Positions 53,351 through 63,861 of a DNA stretch of 64,000 bases are shown one piece after another. The DNA comes from Albidovulum sediminicola. GTDB taxonomy: Bacteria; Pseudomonadota; Alphaproteobacteria; Rhodobacterales; Rhodobacteraceae. The stretch covers positions 116,514 to 180,513 of the forward strand of contig NZ_JAOWLA010000010.1 of NCBI RefSeq assembly GCF_025751575.1, written 5' to 3'. The stretch's first letter is position 1. Every line of letters begins with the position of its first letter. The notes under the pieces are model-generated. The model was not told the origin of the DNA. It was given only the letters and a program-made list of their open reading frames with translations, and made no database searches. The position numbers and the translations under genes were made by a program.

Positions 53351-54190
53351 ATGAACGCCCGGTCAATTCTAAGCTACTTGAAGACAAAAGTTCATCGCAA
53401 GGCTTTGAACATCGCGCTGCGCCTGATCGAATCCCATGTCGCGCGGCAAAATGGACTGTTTGTTTACGTCTACAACCGGGACGAGGATAATCTGGTTCCG
53501 ATAACTTGGAAGGCGCGCGGCATCACGCGCCAGGCCTTTGACGACAAAATGCGCCGCCCCACGAATGACTGGTCCCATCTGGAAAGCCAGGTCGAATATA
53601 ACGACGGCATCGTCGTCGATGTCGGTGCGAATGTCGGTGCGACAGTCGCGCGCTTCGCGGCCCGCGCGCGGCATGTGTACGCGTTCGAACCGCATCCCGG
53701 GAACCACGCTTTCCTTCTGGATCAGATCCGCATTCGCAAGCTCGGCAATGTTTCGCCCTTTCAGATGGCACTTGCGGCGGAGAGCGGCAAGGCGGCCTTC
53801 TTCGAGCGTGAATCCCACGGCATCCACAGTCTTGGCCGTCACAACAAGGGCAAGGTGCAATCAACCTTCGATGTCGAGGTCGAAAGGCTCGACGAGATCT
53901 GGCGCACCCGGATCAAGGACCCCATCGCCCTGCTCAAGGTCGATGTCGAGGGTTTCGAACCGGAGGTCTTCGAGGGCAGTGCGCACCTTCTTGAACAAAA
54001 ACTGATCAATGCCGTTGTTTTTGAGTTCAGCCCTAGGATCTACCAGCTTCGCGGGCTGCCGGAGGACGCGCCGCTGCGCATCCTCCGCCGGCACGGCTAC
54101 GACGTATTCGCGATGGATGGACACCCGGTCAGCGAGGAGGCGGAACTGCCGCGGCTTTGCGACCTGATCGCGCGCCCGAAGACGGGCTGA
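53351..54190 (+). CDS. FkbM family methyltransferase
   Basis: The 279-residue protein has the FkbM SAM-binding core: DGIVVDVGANVGATVARFAAR, VYAFEPHPGNHAFLLDQI and ALLKVDVEGFEPEVFEGSAHLL. No signal peptide. FkbM proteins O-methylate sugars or small molecules; the substrate here is unknown. Its slightly lower GC and isolated position hint at an accessory gene, but I see no flanking mobile element. Confidence 0.92.
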   Translation: MNARSILSYLKTKVHRKALNIALRLIESHVARQNGLFVYVYNRDEDNLVPITWKARGITRQAFDDKMRRPTNDWSHLESQVEYNDGIVVDVGANVGATVARFAARARHVYAFEPHPGNHAFLLDQIRIRKLGNVSPFQMALAAESGKAAFFERESHGIHSLGRHNKGKVQSTFDVEVERLDEIWRTRIKDPIALLKVDVEGFEPEVFEGSAHLLEQKLINAVVFEFSPRIYQLRGLPEDAPLRILRRHGYDVFAMDGHPVSEEAELPRLCDLIARPKTG

Positions 54191-54197
54191 CGCCCCG

Positions 54198-55151
54198 TCA
54201 GACGGCGTTTGGCAGATCGCGCCCCTCGGCAAAGGCGATGGCATTGTCGAGCGCCATCATGCCCATGGCGGTCCGAACCTCCAGCGCCGCGGTGCCGAGG
54301 TGAGGGAGTAGCGTGACGTTGTCGAGCCGCACCAGCGCCTCTGGCACAACGGGTTCGCGTTCGTAGACATCAAGGCCCGCGCCGCCGATCTGCCCGCCCT
54401 CAAGCGCGGCGATCAGGGCGGCTTCCTCCACCACATCGCCACGGGCGATGTTGACCAGATGCGCATGCGGCCGCATGGCGCCGATGGCGGTCGCGTCGAT
54501 CAGGTGGCGCGTCTCGGCCCCGCCCGGAACCGCGACGACAACGATGTCCGCAGCAGCCATCGCTGCGTGCAGTGTCGGCACCTGCCGTGCGGGCACACCC
54601 GGATCGGCCACGGGGGAGCGGTTGAAGAACACCACCTCCATCCCGAAGCCATGGTGGCAGCGCCGCGCAATCGCCTTGCCGATCCGGCCCATGCCGATGA
54701 TCGCGACCGTCTTGCCGGTGACGTGAAGGCCAAGCATCTGCGTCGGGTGCCAGCCTGCCCATTGCCCCGCGCGCACCAGGCGCTCCCCCTCCGCAGCGCG
54801 GCGCGCGGACATCAGGATCAGCGTGAGCGCGATATCGGCGGTGGCGTCGGTCACGGCGCCGGGCGTATTCGTGACCGCGATGCCGGCCGCGCAAGCGGCC
54901 GCCACGTCGATGTGGTTGTAGCCCACGCCGAAATTGGCGAGCATCCGGCAGCGCATGTCCTTCGCGGCGGCGAAGGTTTCGGCCCGGTAAAGGTCGCCGA
55001 GGGTGGGCAGGACGATGTCGTAGCCCTCCAGGGCCGCCACGCATTCGGCCTGGCTCATCGGCAGGGTCTCGGTCCGGTGGACCATGTCGAAATGCGCGCG
55101 GGCGCGCTCAAGAACCGCGTCGGGCAAGGGGCGCGAGACGAAGAGTTTCAT
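54198..55151 (-). CDS. D-isomer-specific 2-hydroxyacid dehydrogenase
   Basis: The 317-residue protein has the NAD-binding motif IIGMGRIGKAIARR and catalytic residues in VNIARGDVVEEAALIAAL (Arg), LDVYEREPVVPEALVRLDNV (Glu) and LLPHLGTAALEVR (His). It likely reduces glyoxylate, hydroxypyruvate or a similar keto acid; the closest pattern is GyaR/LdhA-like. It starts one base after the csaA-like gene stop and may be co-transcribed with it and proC. Confidence 0.92.
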   Translation of the reverse strand: MKLFVSRPLPDAVLERARAHFDMVHRTETLPMSQAECVAALEGYDIVLPTLGDLYRAETFAAAKDMRCRMLANFGVGYNHIDVAAACAAGIAVTNTPGAVTDATADIALTLILMSARRAAEGERLVRAGQWAGWHPTQMLGLHVTGKTVAIIGMGRIGKAIARRCHHGFGMEVVFFNRSPVADPGVPARQVPTLHAAMAAADIVVVAVPGGAETRHLIDATAIGAMRPHAHLVNIARGDVVEEAALIAALEGGQIGGAGLDVYEREPVVPEALVRLDNVTLLPHLGTAALEVRTAMGMMALDNAIAFAEGRDLPNAV

Positions 55152-55483
55152 TCAGTAGAGCCTTCCACCAAGGGGCACGTCATGCCCCGGACCTATCAGC
55201 ACGACCTCGCCCTCGGCGTCCGGGACGCCCAGCACGAGGACCTCGGACATCACCGGGCCGATCTGGCGCGGCGGGAAATTCACGACGGCAAGCACCTGCC
55301 GGCCCACCAGTTCCTCGGGCGTGTAATGCCGCGTGATCTGGGCGGAGGAGCGTTTCTCGCCGATCTCCGGCCCGAAATCGACCCAGAGCTTGAACGCGGG
55401 CTTGCGTGCCTCAGGGAAGGGTTCGGCACGGGTGATCCGGCCCACGCGGATATCGACCTTGAGGAAATCGTCGAAGCTGATGG

Positions 55484-55487
<4 letters not shown>
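55152..55487 (-). CDS. csaA: tRNA-binding protein CsaA-like
   Basis: The 111-residue protein is a stand-alone OB-fold tRNA-binding domain: FLKVDIRVGRITRAEPFPEA, LVGRQVLAVVNFPPRQIGPV and SEVLVLGVPDAEGEVVLIGP. It matches CsaA, which binds tRNA and has chaperone-like activity. Its start overlaps the proC stop (ATGA), so translation is coupled. Confidence 0.92.
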
Positions 55488-56296
<809 letters not shown>

Positions 56297-56360
56297 GAAA
56301 CATCTCCCCTCGGTCCGGGCAGAGATTACCCGACCGCGCGGGAAGGAAAACCCGAAAAGC

Positions 56361-56864
56361 TCAGGCCCGGCCGTAGGCTTCCGTCATGGCCACGTCCATC
56401 GCGCGTTCCGGGCTGTCGTCGCCCCAGCAAGTCAGCTGGAAGGCGGGATAAAACCGCTCGCACGCGCCAACGGCCTGACGGATCAGCCGGTCGATCTGTT
56501 CGGGCGCGGCGACCTGCCCGCCCGCCAGGCAGAGCCCATAGCGCCAGACCATCAGACGCTGTTCCCGCCAGTAGGTGAAAGCCCCCGACCAGACCAGGTC
56601 ATTGGCGTGGTTCATCGCCTCGTAAAGGGCGGGCATCCGTTCGGCGGGCGGGTCCATCTCAAAGTTGCAGAGCAGCCGCAGCGTCTCGTCATAGCCTGAC
56701 CAGGCGAGCGTGATCGAATAGGTGCGCCACTGTCCCTCGACCGCCATGGCGATCTGGTCGTCGGCGACCCGATCGAATTCCCACTCGTGGTACTCCGCCA
56801 GCGTCTCGACGATGTCGATGGGGTGCAGGTCGTCCGTAGAAAGAAAGTCTTCCGAAAGCGCCAT
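56361..56864 (-). CDS. YbjN domain-containing protein
   Basis: The 167-residue protein shows the alphaproteobacterial YbjN pattern: HPIDIVETLAEYHEWEFDRV, LRLLCNFEMDPPAERMPALYEA, AFTYWREQRLMVWRYGLCLAG and YPAFQLTCWGDDSPERAMDVA. Function is unclear; E. coli YbjN affects motility and stress, but this is a distant member. Start at 56864; upstream bases contain a palindrome near 56986. Confidence 0.9.
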   Translation of the reverse strand: MALSEDFLSTDDLHPIDIVETLAEYHEWEFDRVADDQIAMAVEGQWRTYSITLAWSGYDETLRLLCNFEMDPPAERMPALYEAMNHANDLVWSGAFTYWREQRLMVWRYGLCLAGGQVAAPEQIDRLIRQAVGACERFYPAFQLTCWGDDSPERAMDVAMTEAYGRA

Positions 56865-56985
56865 GCCCGGCCTCGTTGTTGTTAGCTTCTGCCGGTCCAC
56901 GACCCACAAAAGCTGGGTACCGCCGCAAGGATCGGCGTTTACCTGCCGCCGTCCTTACAAGATATGGTGGTCCCAAAGCCAAATC

Positions 56986-57005
56986 CTGTAAAGCGCTATT
57001 TACAG
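56986..57005. promoter_or_regulatory. Palindrome CTGTAAA-N6-TTTACAG
   Basis: Perfect seven-base arms separated by GCGCTA lie 122 bases upstream of ybjN and downstream of ubiK. TGT-N12-ACA fits the PpsR/CrtJ-type consensus by form, but no photosynthesis gene is visible, so the binding protein is unknown. Confidence 0.45.
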
Positions 57006-57119
57006 TTGTCCCCATGAAAGAACGACGCCCGCAGGCGCGCACCAGCGGGCATGGTGTTTTCCACAGGGTTTTCCCCAAGGCTGCGCGCCAGACCAAGCCG
57101 GTGCGCGCGAAGGCGCTTC

Positions 57120-57404
57120 TCAGCCCTTCTTGGACGCGGCCTTGGCCGCCTTCGGCGCGGGCGCTGCGGCAGATTCCAGCGCCTCGATCCGGGTCTTAAG
57201 CGCCTCGTTTTCCTCGCGCGCCTTCTGCGCCATGGCGCGCACGGCGTCGAATTCCTCGCGCGTGACGAAGTCGCGATCGGCAAGCCAGCGGTCCATCCAG
57301 CCCTTCATCGCCGTTTCGGCCTCCGTCCGCGCGCCCTGGGCCACGCCCATCGCGTTCGTCATCAGCTTCGACAGATCGTCGAGGAACTTGTTCGAGCCCT
57401 GCAT
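57120..57404 (-). CDS. ubiK: Ubiquinone biosynthesis accessory factor UbiK
   Basis: The 94-residue protein has the BMFP/UbiK pattern: an N-terminal amphipathic stretch ([20 protein letters not shown]) and a C-terminal coiled coil ([29 protein letters not shown]). UbiK helps the late ubiquinone biosynthesis complex under oxic conditions and associates with the membrane. It is divergent from lgt. Confidence 0.9.
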   Translation of the reverse strand: MQGSNKFLDDLSKLMTNAMGVAQGARTEAETAMKGWMDRWLADRDFVTREEFDAVRAMAQKAREENEALKTRIEALESAAAPAPKAAKAASKKG

Positions 57405-57511
57405 GTCGGCAACCTTCCCTTCCGGCGCGGATGCAGCCTATATGGCCATGGGCGACGGAAAGCTCAAGCGCATCGTCGCCGCAGCCCGACCGGGGCCGCG
57501 AAGGAGCAAGG

Positions 57512-58390
57512 ATGCAGGCCGCAATCGCATTTCCCAATATCTCGAACGAGATCTTTTCGATCACCGTCTTCGGCCTGACGCTGGCGCTCAGATGGTATGC
57601 GCTGGCGTATATCGCGGGCATCCTGGCGGGCTGGCGAATCCTTCTGGCACTGATGCGCCGCCCGCGGCTTTGGCCGCAGGACCGCCTGCCGGTCGAGGTC
57701 GCCCGGGTCGAGGACCTGCTGACGGCCGTGATTCTGGGCATCATCCTGGGCGGACGGCTGGGATATGTCCTGTTCTACCAGCCGGGCCACTTCCTGGACC
57801 ATCCGCTGGACATCGTGAAAGTCTGGGAAGGTGGCATGTCCTTTCACGGCGGCTTTCTGGGCGTCGTCGCGGCGGGTCTGTGGTTCTGCCGTCGCCACAG
57901 CGTTCCCGTCCTGCAATTGTCCGACGCGATCGCCCTGGTCGCGCCGATCGGCCTCTTCCTTGGCCGAGTGGCCAACTTCATCAACGCGGAGCTTTGGGGT
58001 CGCCCGACCACGCTGCCCTGGGGTGTGATCTTCCCCGGCGAGGCGGCGCAGGACTGTCCCGGCATCGCGCCGGGCCTATGCGCGCGCCACCCCAGCCAGC
58101 TTTACGAGGCGGGGATGGAGGGGCTGATCCTTGGCCTCGTCCTGTTCGCACTTTTCAGGGCCGGCGCGCTGAAGCACCCCGGCCGGATCACCGGCGCTTT
58201 CCTGATTGGGTACGGTGCCGCACGCTTTGCGGTCGAGTTCGTGCGCCAGGCGGATGCGCAATTCATCACGGCCGACAATCCCTGGGGCTACATCCTGCAC
58301 TGGGGCGGGGCTGGCGTCTCCATGGGGCAGTTGCTGTCGCTGCCGATGATCGCGTTCGGCCTGGTCCTGCTGGCGCGGGCGCGCCGGTGA
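57512..58390 (+). CDS. lgt: Phosphatidylglycerol-prolipoprotein diacylglyceryl transferase
   Basis: The 292-residue protein has seven predicted membrane helices and the Lgt signatures [11 protein letters not shown] (with the key His-Gly-Gly), [16 protein letters not shown] (Lgt family signature with Arg and Asn) and [13 protein letters not shown]. It transfers diacylglycerol to prolipoprotein cysteines in the inner membrane. AAGGAG precedes the ATG. Its stop overlaps the GTG of midA. Confidence 0.97.
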   Translation: MQAAIAFPNISNEIFSITVFGLTLALRWYALAYIAGILAGWRILLALMRRPRLWPQDRLPVEVARVEDLLTAVILGIILGGRLGYVLFYQPGHFLDHPLDIVKVWEGGMSFHGGFLGVVAAGLWFCRRHSVPVLQLSDAIALVAPIGLFLGRVANFINAELWGRPTTLPWGVIFPGEAAQDCPGIAPGLCARHPSQLYEAGMEGLILGLVLFALFRAGALKHPGRITGAFLIGYGAARFAVEFVRQADAQFITADNPWGYILHWGGAGVSMGQLLSLPMIAFGLVLLARARR

Positions 58391-59460
58391 CGCCCCTGGC
58401 CGAGATCCTGGCCGCGCGCATCCAGACCGACGGGCCGATGAGCCTGTCGGACTACATGGCGGCCTGTCTGCTGCATCCGCAGCACGGCTATTACGCGACC
58501 CGCGACCCGCTGGGACGGGCGGGCGATTTCACCACGGCACCCGAGATCAGCCAGATGTTCGGCGAAATGCTGGGCCTTTGCCTCGCGCAGACCTGGATGG
58601 ACCAGGGCCGGCCCGATCCGTTCCTCCTGGCCGAGGTCGGCCCGGGGCGCGGCACGCTGATGGCCGATATCCTCCGCGCGACCCGCGCCGTGCCGGAGAT
58701 GGCACAAGCCGCGCGCGTGCATCTGGTCGAGGCCTCCCCCGTCCTGCGCGCCCGTCAGCGCGAGCGGCTGGGCGCGGGCGTCACCTGGCACGACACCACC
58801 GAAACGCTGCCCGACGGTTCGCTTTTCCTGGTCGCGAACGAGTTCTTCGACGCGCTTCCGATCCGCCAATTCGTCCGCGCGGGTGCAGGCTGGCGTGAAC
58901 GCCAGGTCGGGCTGTCGGGTGATGCGCTGACGTTCGGCCTTGGCCCCGAAAGCCGGTTTCCGATGCTGGCCGATCGGCTGGACGATACGGCCGAAGGCGA
59001 GGTCGTGGAACTCTGCCCGGCTGCCGCCCCGATCGCCGCCGATATCGCGGGCCGAATCGCGCGCTTTGGCGGCGCGGCCTTGGTCATCGATTACGGCGGC
59101 TGGCATTCGCTGGGCGACACCTTCCAGGCCGTGAAGGGCCACCGTCCCGTGGATCCCCTTGACGCGCCGGGCGAAGCCGACCTGACCGCGCATGTCGATT
59201 TCGAGGCGCTCGCCCAAGCGATGCGCGGCGCGGGGGCCGCCGTCAGTGGGATGACGACGCAAGGGGTGTTTCTTGAGCGGCTCGGGATCACCGCACGCGC
59301 GCAGGCCCTGGCGCGCGCGATGCAGGAGCCCGCGCTTGGCCTGCACATCGCCGCCCATCGGCGCTTGACCCACCCCAAGGAAATGGGTGAGGTTTTCAAG
59401 GTGATCGCCTGCCACCCGCCCGGAACGCCGGCCCTTGCCGGACTGGATCCCGCATCGTGA
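58387..59460 (+). CDS. SAM-dependent methyltransferase, MidA/NDUFAF7 family
   Basis: The 357-residue protein starts at GTG in a GTGA overlap with lgt. It shows [56 protein letters not shown] (SAM motif I), [15 protein letters not shown], and VIDYGG. This is the NDUFAF7/MidA family, whose eukaryotic member methylates a complex I arginine. The bacterial target is probably also respiratory, by inference. It is coupled to pgeF downstream by GTGA. Confidence 0.93.
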   Translation: MTPLAEILAARIQTDGPMSLSDYMAACLLHPQHGYYATRDPLGRAGDFTTAPEISQMFGEMLGLCLAQTWMDQGRPDPFLLAEVGPGRGTLMADILRATRAVPEMAQAARVHLVEASPVLRARQRERLGAGVTWHDTTETLPDGSLFLVANEFFDALPIRQFVRAGAGWRERQVGLSGDALTFGLGPESRFPMLADRLDDTAEGEVVELCPAAAPIAADIAGRIARFGGAALVIDYGGWHSLGDTFQAVKGHRPVDPLDAPGEADLTAHVDFEALAQAMRGAGAAVSGMTTQGVFLERLGITARAQALARAMQEPALGLHIAAHRRLTHPKEMGEVFKVIACHPPGTPALAGLDPAS

Positions 59461-60218
59461 ACCTGACGCTTGATATCCTCACCCATGACGCGCTTGCGCC
59501 CCTGCGGCACGGGTTTTTCACCCGCAAGGGCGGTGCGTCCTCCGGCATCTTCTCCGGACTGAACTGCGGCTTTGGGTCCTCCGATCAGAGCGAGGCCGTG
59601 GCGATGAACCGCGCGCGAGCCGCCGCGGCGCTGGATCTGCCCCCGCAGATGCTGGTCGGGGCACATCAGATCCATTCGGCCGATGTCGTGACGGTTTCCG
59701 CGCCGCTGGAGAGCATGCCGCGAGCCGATGCGCTTGTGACGCGCACGCCGGGGCTGGCGCTGACCGTTCTCACCGCAGACTGCCAGTCCGTCCTTTTCGC
59801 GGACGCCGAGGCCGGCGTGATCGGCGCCGCCCATGCCGGCTGGCGCGGCGCGCTGCAAGGTGTGCTGGAGGCCACCTTGGAGGCCATGGAGCGTCTGGGC
59901 GCCCGGCGCGGCCAGATCGCCGCCGTCATCGGCCCCTGCATCAGCCAGCGCGCCTATGAGGTCGGGCCGGAGTTCCTGGACGCCTTCCTGGCCGAGGACG
60001 ACCGCTACGGCCGATTCTTCGCCAATGGCGAGGGAGACCGCTACCTCTTCGACCTGCCGGGTTTCGGCCTCTTCCGCCTGCGCGAGGCCGGGGTGGGATG
60101 TGCCGAATGGACCCGGCATTGCACCTACGGCGATCCGGGCCGGTTCTATTCCTACCGTCGCTCGGTCCACCAGCAGGAGGCCGACTACGGCCGGCTGATC
60201 TCCGCGATCCGTCTTTAG
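59457..60218 (+). CDS. pgeF: Peptidoglycan editing factor PgeF (YfiH, polyphenol oxidase family)
   Basis: The 253-residue protein has LRHGFFTRKGGASSGIFSGLN, VGAHQIHSADVVTV, VLTADCQSVLFAD, IGAAHAGWRGALQGVLEAT and IGPCISQRAYEVG, with conserved zinc/Cu-type ligands His, Cys and His. The family was once called laccase-like and is now linked to removal of wrong L-Ser-containing peptidoglycan precursors. Starts at GTG overlapping midA. Confidence 0.94.
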   Translation: MNLTLDILTHDALAPLRHGFFTRKGGASSGIFSGLNCGFGSSDQSEAVAMNRARAAAALDLPPQMLVGAHQIHSADVVTVSAPLESMPRADALVTRTPGLALTVLTADCQSVLFADAEAGVIGAAHAGWRGALQGVLEATLEAMERLGARRGQIAAVIGPCISQRAYEVGPEFLDAFLAEDDRYGRFFANGEGDRYLFDLPGFGLFRLREAGVGCAEWTRHCTYGDPGRFYSYRRSVHQQEADYGRLISAIRL

Positions 60219-60553
60219 TCAATCCGGCGAAAAGGTGGCATGCGCCCATTTCGCGCCTGATCCGTTGCGCGCTGCCGACTCACCCTGGGCAAATCCCCTC
60301 TCCTTGGGAGCGCCCGACCGATTCTTTCGTATACAAATTGTGGCAAAAAAAAGGCACAATGAGTCAGAGAAATGGCACTGTCTGCGGCACTGAACAAACA
60401 AAGCGAGACTCCCCGGATTAGCCGCGCGGCGCCTCGTGATTCGACCCCAACTTTTGACTCCTGCGGCAAAGAAGGCGCAATTTGATCTTGTAGTCAGTCT
60501 GCTGTTTCCGGGTGTGGGTGTGTGCAGATGTGACAGACCGAAAGGCTGTTCGC
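60219..60553. other. 335-base intergenic region with an AT-rich A-tract segment
   Basis: The segment 60328-60365 is AT-rich (TATACAAATTG, an eight-A tract, then GGCACAATG), unlike the rest of the window, and TTGTG / CACAA pair across it. A 20-codon frame starts at 60359 (MSQRNGTVCGTEQ...). The region probably contains the Hint gene promoter. No gene is called. Confidence 0.5.
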
Positions 60554-61366
60554 ATGTCGTATTCGTATCGTTCCGCGGCGGTATCCGCGGGTTCAACCGG
60601 CCATTTGCCGGTTCCTTCCAAGTCTTCTCCGGCTGCTGCTTATCAGCGTCCCGGGCTACGCCCCCAGCGTGCCCCGGTCAGAACCCGGAGGTATGAAATC
60701 GCCTGGCTTTCCGCCACGGGCGACATCGAAACCGCAACCAGGGTCGCGCCGGCCATAGGCCAGTTCGAGGAGGCATTTTCCGCCTTCGCGCGCGGCACGG
60801 TGCTTCTGACCGAGGACGGCCCCGTCGCGGTCGAGGACCTGGCGCCGGGCACGCGCGTCCAAACGGCCGAGGGCCGGATGGAGCGGGTGATGTGGGTCGG
60901 ATCCATGACGATCTTCCCCCCCCACGCCGTCAGCGGGATCGAACCGGCGCTGATGACGCGGGTCACGGCGGACGCCTTTGGGCTCGGCCGCCCGAACCCC
61001 GACCTGGTTCTGGGCCCGCGCGCCCGCATCCTTCTGCGGGATGAGCGTTTCCAGTCCGCGACCGGCATGAACTCCGCCTATGCGCCGGCTGCGGCCTTCA
61101 TCGACGGCGTTTCCATCGTCGAGGTCACGCCGATCGCGCCGATCCCGGTCTATCACCTTGTGCTGGAGCGCCACGGGTCGGTCCGCGCCGCCGGGCTTGA
61201 GGTCGAAAGCTATCATCCCGGCAACGCAGCGGGGGAGGCGATGGACTCCCAACTCGCGTCGCTGTTCCTGGCGCTGTTCCCGCATGTGAAGGGCTTCGCC
61301 GATTTCGGGCCGGTCGCCCATCGCCACCTTTCCACCTCGGAAATGGAGCGCGTCCTTTACGGCTGA
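60554..61366 (+). CDS. Hint domain-containing protein lacking the catalytic Cys
   Basis: The 270-residue protein is a Hint_2 (hedgehog/intein) family member: FSAFARGTVLLTEDGPVAVE, DLAPGTRVQTAEGRMERVMW, and a C-terminal GLEVESYHPGNA. In active Hint domains the motif begins C-F-T-x-G-T; here it is A-F-A-R-G-T, so the self-cleaving Cys is replaced. Rhodobacterales encode many such proteins, often near secreted or surface products. The N-terminal 60 residues are basic and low-complexity. No signal peptide is apparent. Confidence 0.88.
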   Translation: MSYSYRSAAVSAGSTGHLPVPSKSSPAAAYQRPGLRPQRAPVRTRRYEIAWLSATGDIETATRVAPAIGQFEEAFSAFARGTVLLTEDGPVAVEDLAPGTRVQTAEGRMERVMWVGSMTIFPPHAVSGIEPALMTRVTADAFGLGRPNPDLVLGPRARILLRDERFQSATGMNSAYAPAAAFIDGVSIVEVTPIAPIPVYHLVLERHGSVRAAGLEVESYHPGNAAGEAMDSQLASLFLALFPHVKGFADFGPVAHRHLSTSEMERVLYG

Positions 61367-61400
61367 ACGAGACGTCGCCGGGTGGGGGCGCGGGGGACCG

Positions 61401-61901
61401 TCAGGCCAGTTTGGCCAGGCGGTCCTCAAGCACGTCAAAGGGAACACCCGGTTCGTCCTTGGCGCAGCGGATGACCAGCGAGGTCTTGACGCTGGCGACA
61501 TTGGGGGCCGAGGTCAGCTGTTCGGTCAGGAAGGACTGGAAGGTCGACAGGTCCGGCGCCACACATTTCAGGATGAAGTCGATCTCGCCGTTCAGCATGT
61601 GGCATTCCCGGACCAGCGGCCATGTCCGGCAGCGTTGCTCGAAAGCCGAAAGATCGACCTCGGCCTGGCTATGCAGGCCGACCATGGCGAAGACCTGCAC
61701 CTCGAAACCAAGCTCGCGCGGGTTCACATCGGCGTGGTAGCCCCGGATATAGCCCGAGTCTTCCAGCGTGCGGACACGGCGCAGACACGGCGGCGCGGAG
61801 ATCCCAACCCGCCGCGCAAGCTCGACGTTGGTCATGCGGCCGTCCGCCTGCAACTCCGACAGGATCTTGCGGTCGATCTCGTCGAGCTTGTGTCCGGCCA
61901 T
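61401..61901 (-). CDS. Lrp/AsnC family transcriptional regulator
   Basis: The 166-residue protein has the AsnC HTH (LDEIDRKILSELQADGRMTN, VGISAPPCLRRVRTLEDSGY) and the C-terminal RAM/effector domain (VFAMVGLHSQAEVDLSAFEQ, VRECHMLNGEIDFILKCVAP). It senses amino acids and controls metabolic genes. It is divergent from trxB; the 162-base gap holds direct repeats that may be its site. Confidence 0.94.
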   Translation of the reverse strand: MAGHKLDEIDRKILSELQADGRMTNVELARRVGISAPPCLRRVRTLEDSGYIRGYHADVNPRELGFEVQVFAMVGLHSQAEVDLSAFEQRCRTWPLVRECHMLNGEIDFILKCVAPDLSTFQSFLTEQLTSAPNVASVKTSLVIRCAKDEPGVPFDVLEDRLAKLA

Positions 61902-61937
61902 GGGTCTCTCCTGAAATTTTGCGGAACTTATCCCTAG

Positions 61938-63008
<1,071 letters not shown>

Positions 63009-63017
63009 GCCCGCCGG

Positions 63018-63599
63018 CTAGACCGGTTTAAGCATCAGGATCGCCTCGGCCCCGTCATGCGACCAGCCGGGAACGCGCATGCGCCGACGCGCGCGCTCCT
63101 GGAAGCCCGTGCGCCGATAGAGCCGTTCCGCGCCCGGATTGCTGGACAGGACGATAAGCGACACGGCGGACAACCCGCGCCGGCGCGCGACCCCTTCGGC
63201 ATGCGCCAGGAGGGCCGAGCCGATGCCCTGGCCCCGCGCCGTGTCATAGACGCCGACGATATTCAGGTACCAGGTTCCCGGCGCGAGGTTTTCAAGCTCC
63301 TGCAGGGCGACGAACTCGCGCGGGAAGTCGGGGCCGATGGGGACCGGCTCATCGGGAAGCGGATAGCCGATCACGCCGCCGACCACGGCGCCCTCCCTCA
63401 GGGCAAGCCGGGCGTTGCGGAAGCTGAAGGCGCCCGCCTCGCGCGAAGCACGGCGCAGACCCACCTCGCGCGGGGATTCGCCGGGTTCCGCCATCCCGGC
63501 CCAGGCACGCTCCGGCAGTCCCTCGCCCGCCATCAGGACGATGTCGACAAGCGCGGGCGCGTCGGCGGGCACCGCTTCACGAACCGAGATTCCGGACAT
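63018..63599 (-). CDS. GNAT family N-acetyltransferase
   Basis: The 193-residue protein has the GNAT acetyl-CoA loop ARGQGIGSALLAHAEGVARR and a C-terminal SLIVLSSNPGAERLYRRTGF. It starts MSGISVREAVPADAPALVDI. Substrate unknown. It converges on trxB. Confidence 0.9.
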   Translation of the reverse strand: MSGISVREAVPADAPALVDIVLMAGEGLPERAWAGMAEPGESPREVGLRRASREAGAFSFRNARLALREGAVVGGVIGYPLPDEPVPIGPDFPREFVALQELENLAPGTWYLNIVGVYDTARGQGIGSALLAHAEGVARRRGLSAVSLIVLSSNPGAERLYRRTGFQERARRRMRVPGWSHDGAEAILMLKPV

Positions 63600-63861
63600 C
63601 TGCCGCCCCCTTTCTCATCGCGACGGAGCCGCGCCTTTTGTGGCGGGCCGAAAGACGTTCCCCCCTTGTCCCGCAAAGGCCCCGCCGGGTTCCTGCATTC
63701 GGCGGCTTTCGGCAACAGTTTCCGCGACCGGGGAACATATCGATATCTTTGTCCCGAATATGCACCAAAATCACCCGGTATGCTTGAATTTCTTCCCGTT
63801 TCGAGGCAAGTCGCGGCCAAGGCGGCACCCCGCCGCGTTTACGCCAGAGGCCCTGATCCCG
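63600..63861. other. 262-base upstream region of the sulfate adenylyltransferase gene
   Basis: No gene is supported. The middle part (63735-63795) is less GC-rich and could carry the promoter. I do not see a SAM riboswitch core or other known leader. Confidence 0.4.

Noticed and set aside
57056..57075. TTTTCCACA as a DnaA box/origin hint
   Set aside because: A single imperfect match without a cluster of boxes or origin genes; not evidence of an origin.
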